Below are positions 13,688 to 14,347 of a stretch of DNA of 14,347 nucleotides, piece after piece. Source of the stretch: DASUMP01 sp036277635 (GTDB lineage Bacteria > Actinomycetota > Acidimicrobiia > IMCC26256 > PALSA-610). The stretch lies in contig DASUMP010000130.1 of NCBI GenBank assembly GCA_036277635.1, forward strand, positions 1 to 14,347. Direction: 5' to 3'. Below the pieces are notes generated by a model that did not search any database, had not been told where the DNA came from, and worked only from the letters and a program-made list of their open reading frames with translations. The translations under genes were made by a program, and so were the position numbers. Numbering within the stretch: position 1 is the stretch's first letter; the number at the start of each line of letters is the position of its first letter.

Positions 13688-13744
13688 GAAGTACGCGAAG
13701 CCATGCCCGCGTCGTCGCTTCGACAACGTCCAGCCAGGTCAGCG

Positions 13745-14347
13745 TCACGTGGTGATCGAGGGCATTCCCCGAACCGAGCCCGTCATCGTGAGCGGGACGT
13801 GGCGGATGAACGCTGATTCGTGATGGAAGTCCTTGCTGCGCTGCTGGGCGACAGCACGCGGGTGGCCGCCGGCTGGGTCCGAGTACGCGTAGGCGGCCGC
13901 GGCGTCAGCGCTCTCCCACAGCGAGATCGTGGCCATGAGCGGCGGGCGTCGCCCCGCGGGTCGTGTCGCCGCAGTTCCCCACACGAACCCTTCGGCGGCC
14001 AACGCGGCACGCTCGGCGGGACGGCTCGCTCGCAGGAACCGGACGACTTGGCTCATTCGCAGCTTCCCGAGCGTCGTGACGAGCACGGGACCTTCATGAC
14101 TGGATGTGCGCGCTCGGGGCACGTCGTCCGGCAGACCGGGCCACGTGCCGTACGCGCGTACCGGTCGGACGACGGCGTGGAAGCCGTTCTCCGCGAAGCG
14201 CTGTCCGAGCGGATGGTCGCGCGCGAAGGCGGCCGCGGCCGCTTCGTCGTCCCAGAACGCGATCATCACCGCGCGCCGAAACGTCGGAGGCTGCTTGCTC
14301 GCGAGCGGAACTGCGGCTGCGGTGTCGAGCCATCGCAATCCGGGGAC
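13745..14347 (-). CDS. Spheroidene monooxygenase (CrtA)-like protein, 5' end probably beyond the window
   Basis: The frame is open from the right edge to the stop at 13745, about 201 codons. The only start near the edge is a TTG at 14338, so the true N-terminus may lie outside. The protein has two similar halves. The first has AVMIAFWDDEAAAAAFARDH and VRPVRAYGTWPGLP. The second has GPVLVTTLGKLRMSQVVRFL, then PLMATISLWESADAAAAYAY, and ends with KDFHHESAFIRHVPL. The halves look like a duplicated dimeric alpha-beta barrel. The second half resembles the C-terminal part of CrtA-type carotenoid monooxygenases (SLW...FAY...H...F). No carotenoid gene is nearby and the substrate is unknown. The family call is moderate; a generic antibiotic-monooxygenase-like barrel is the alternative. 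Confidence 0.6.
   Translation of the reverse strand, partial: VPGLRWLDTAAAVPLASKQPPTFRRAVMIAFWDDEAAAAAFARDHPLGQRFAENGFHAVVRPVRAYGTWPGLPDDVPRARTSSHEGPVLVTTLGKLRMSQVVRFLRASRPAERAALAAEGFVWGTAATRPAGRRPPLMATISLWESADAAAAYAYSDPAGGHPRAVAQQRSKDFHHESAFIRHVPLTMTGSVRGMPSITT

Noticed and set aside
13692..13718. CGAAGC...GCTTCG inverted repeat between azlD and the CrtA-like gene as a terminator
   Set aside because: The stem is 6 bp with a 15-nt loop and no U-tract, so it is not distinguishable from chance.

Overview
The window is very GC-rich DNA, densely packed with genes and with a strong G/C bias at third codon positions. GTG starts, 4-nt start/stop overlaps, an F420-dependent oxidoreductase and a CYP125/CYP142-like P450 point to an actinobacterium. 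My best guess is an uncultured Acidimicrobiia-type lineage; that placement is inferred from gene content only. No insertion sequence, phage gene, CRISPR array or integrase was seen, so this looks like ordinary chromosome.

Layout. (1) 1-770, minus: the 5' part of an F420-dependent luciferase-like oxidoreductase that runs off the left edge. (2) 825-897: tRNA-Gly(GCC), followed by a strong hairpin. (3) 1078-5270, plus: two tandem, translationally overlapping paralogues, each a secreted GH43-like five-bladed propeller domain joined to six FG-GAP/VCBS-type repeats. (4) 5304-6281, plus: a ketol-acid reductoisomerase-like protein with altered active-site residues. (5) 6275-8356, minus: a fused E1 alpha/beta 2-oxoacid dehydrogenase, convergent with and overlapping the previous gene. 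(6) 8431-9354, plus: an E2-like acyltransferase, divergent from E1, with no lipoyl domain and with the catalytic His and Asp missing. (7) 9429-11218, plus: a P450 behind a KstR-like palindrome, then a small lipoprotein gene overlapping it by 4 nt. (8) 11261-11333: tRNA-Val(GAC). (9) 11377-12570, plus: a winged-helix/alpha-beta-hydrolase fusion. (10) 12657-13687, plus: AzlC/AzlD, a branched-chain amino acid exporter pair. (11) 13745 to the right edge, minus: a protein resembling spheroidene monooxygenase (CrtA).

How the parts may fit. Several genes touch branched-chain amino or 2-oxo acid chemistry: the reductoisomerase-like protein, E1, the E2-like protein and AzlCD. They are not one operon, and no E3 or lipoyl-bearing E2 is present. 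The P450 with its KstR-like site suggests sterol or branched-lipid oxidation. The GH43/FG-GAP pair suggests extracellular polysaccharide binding or cleavage. The most unusual items are the E2 pseudoenzyme beside a complete fused E1, the altered reductoisomerase, and the duplicated secreted GH43/propeller proteins.
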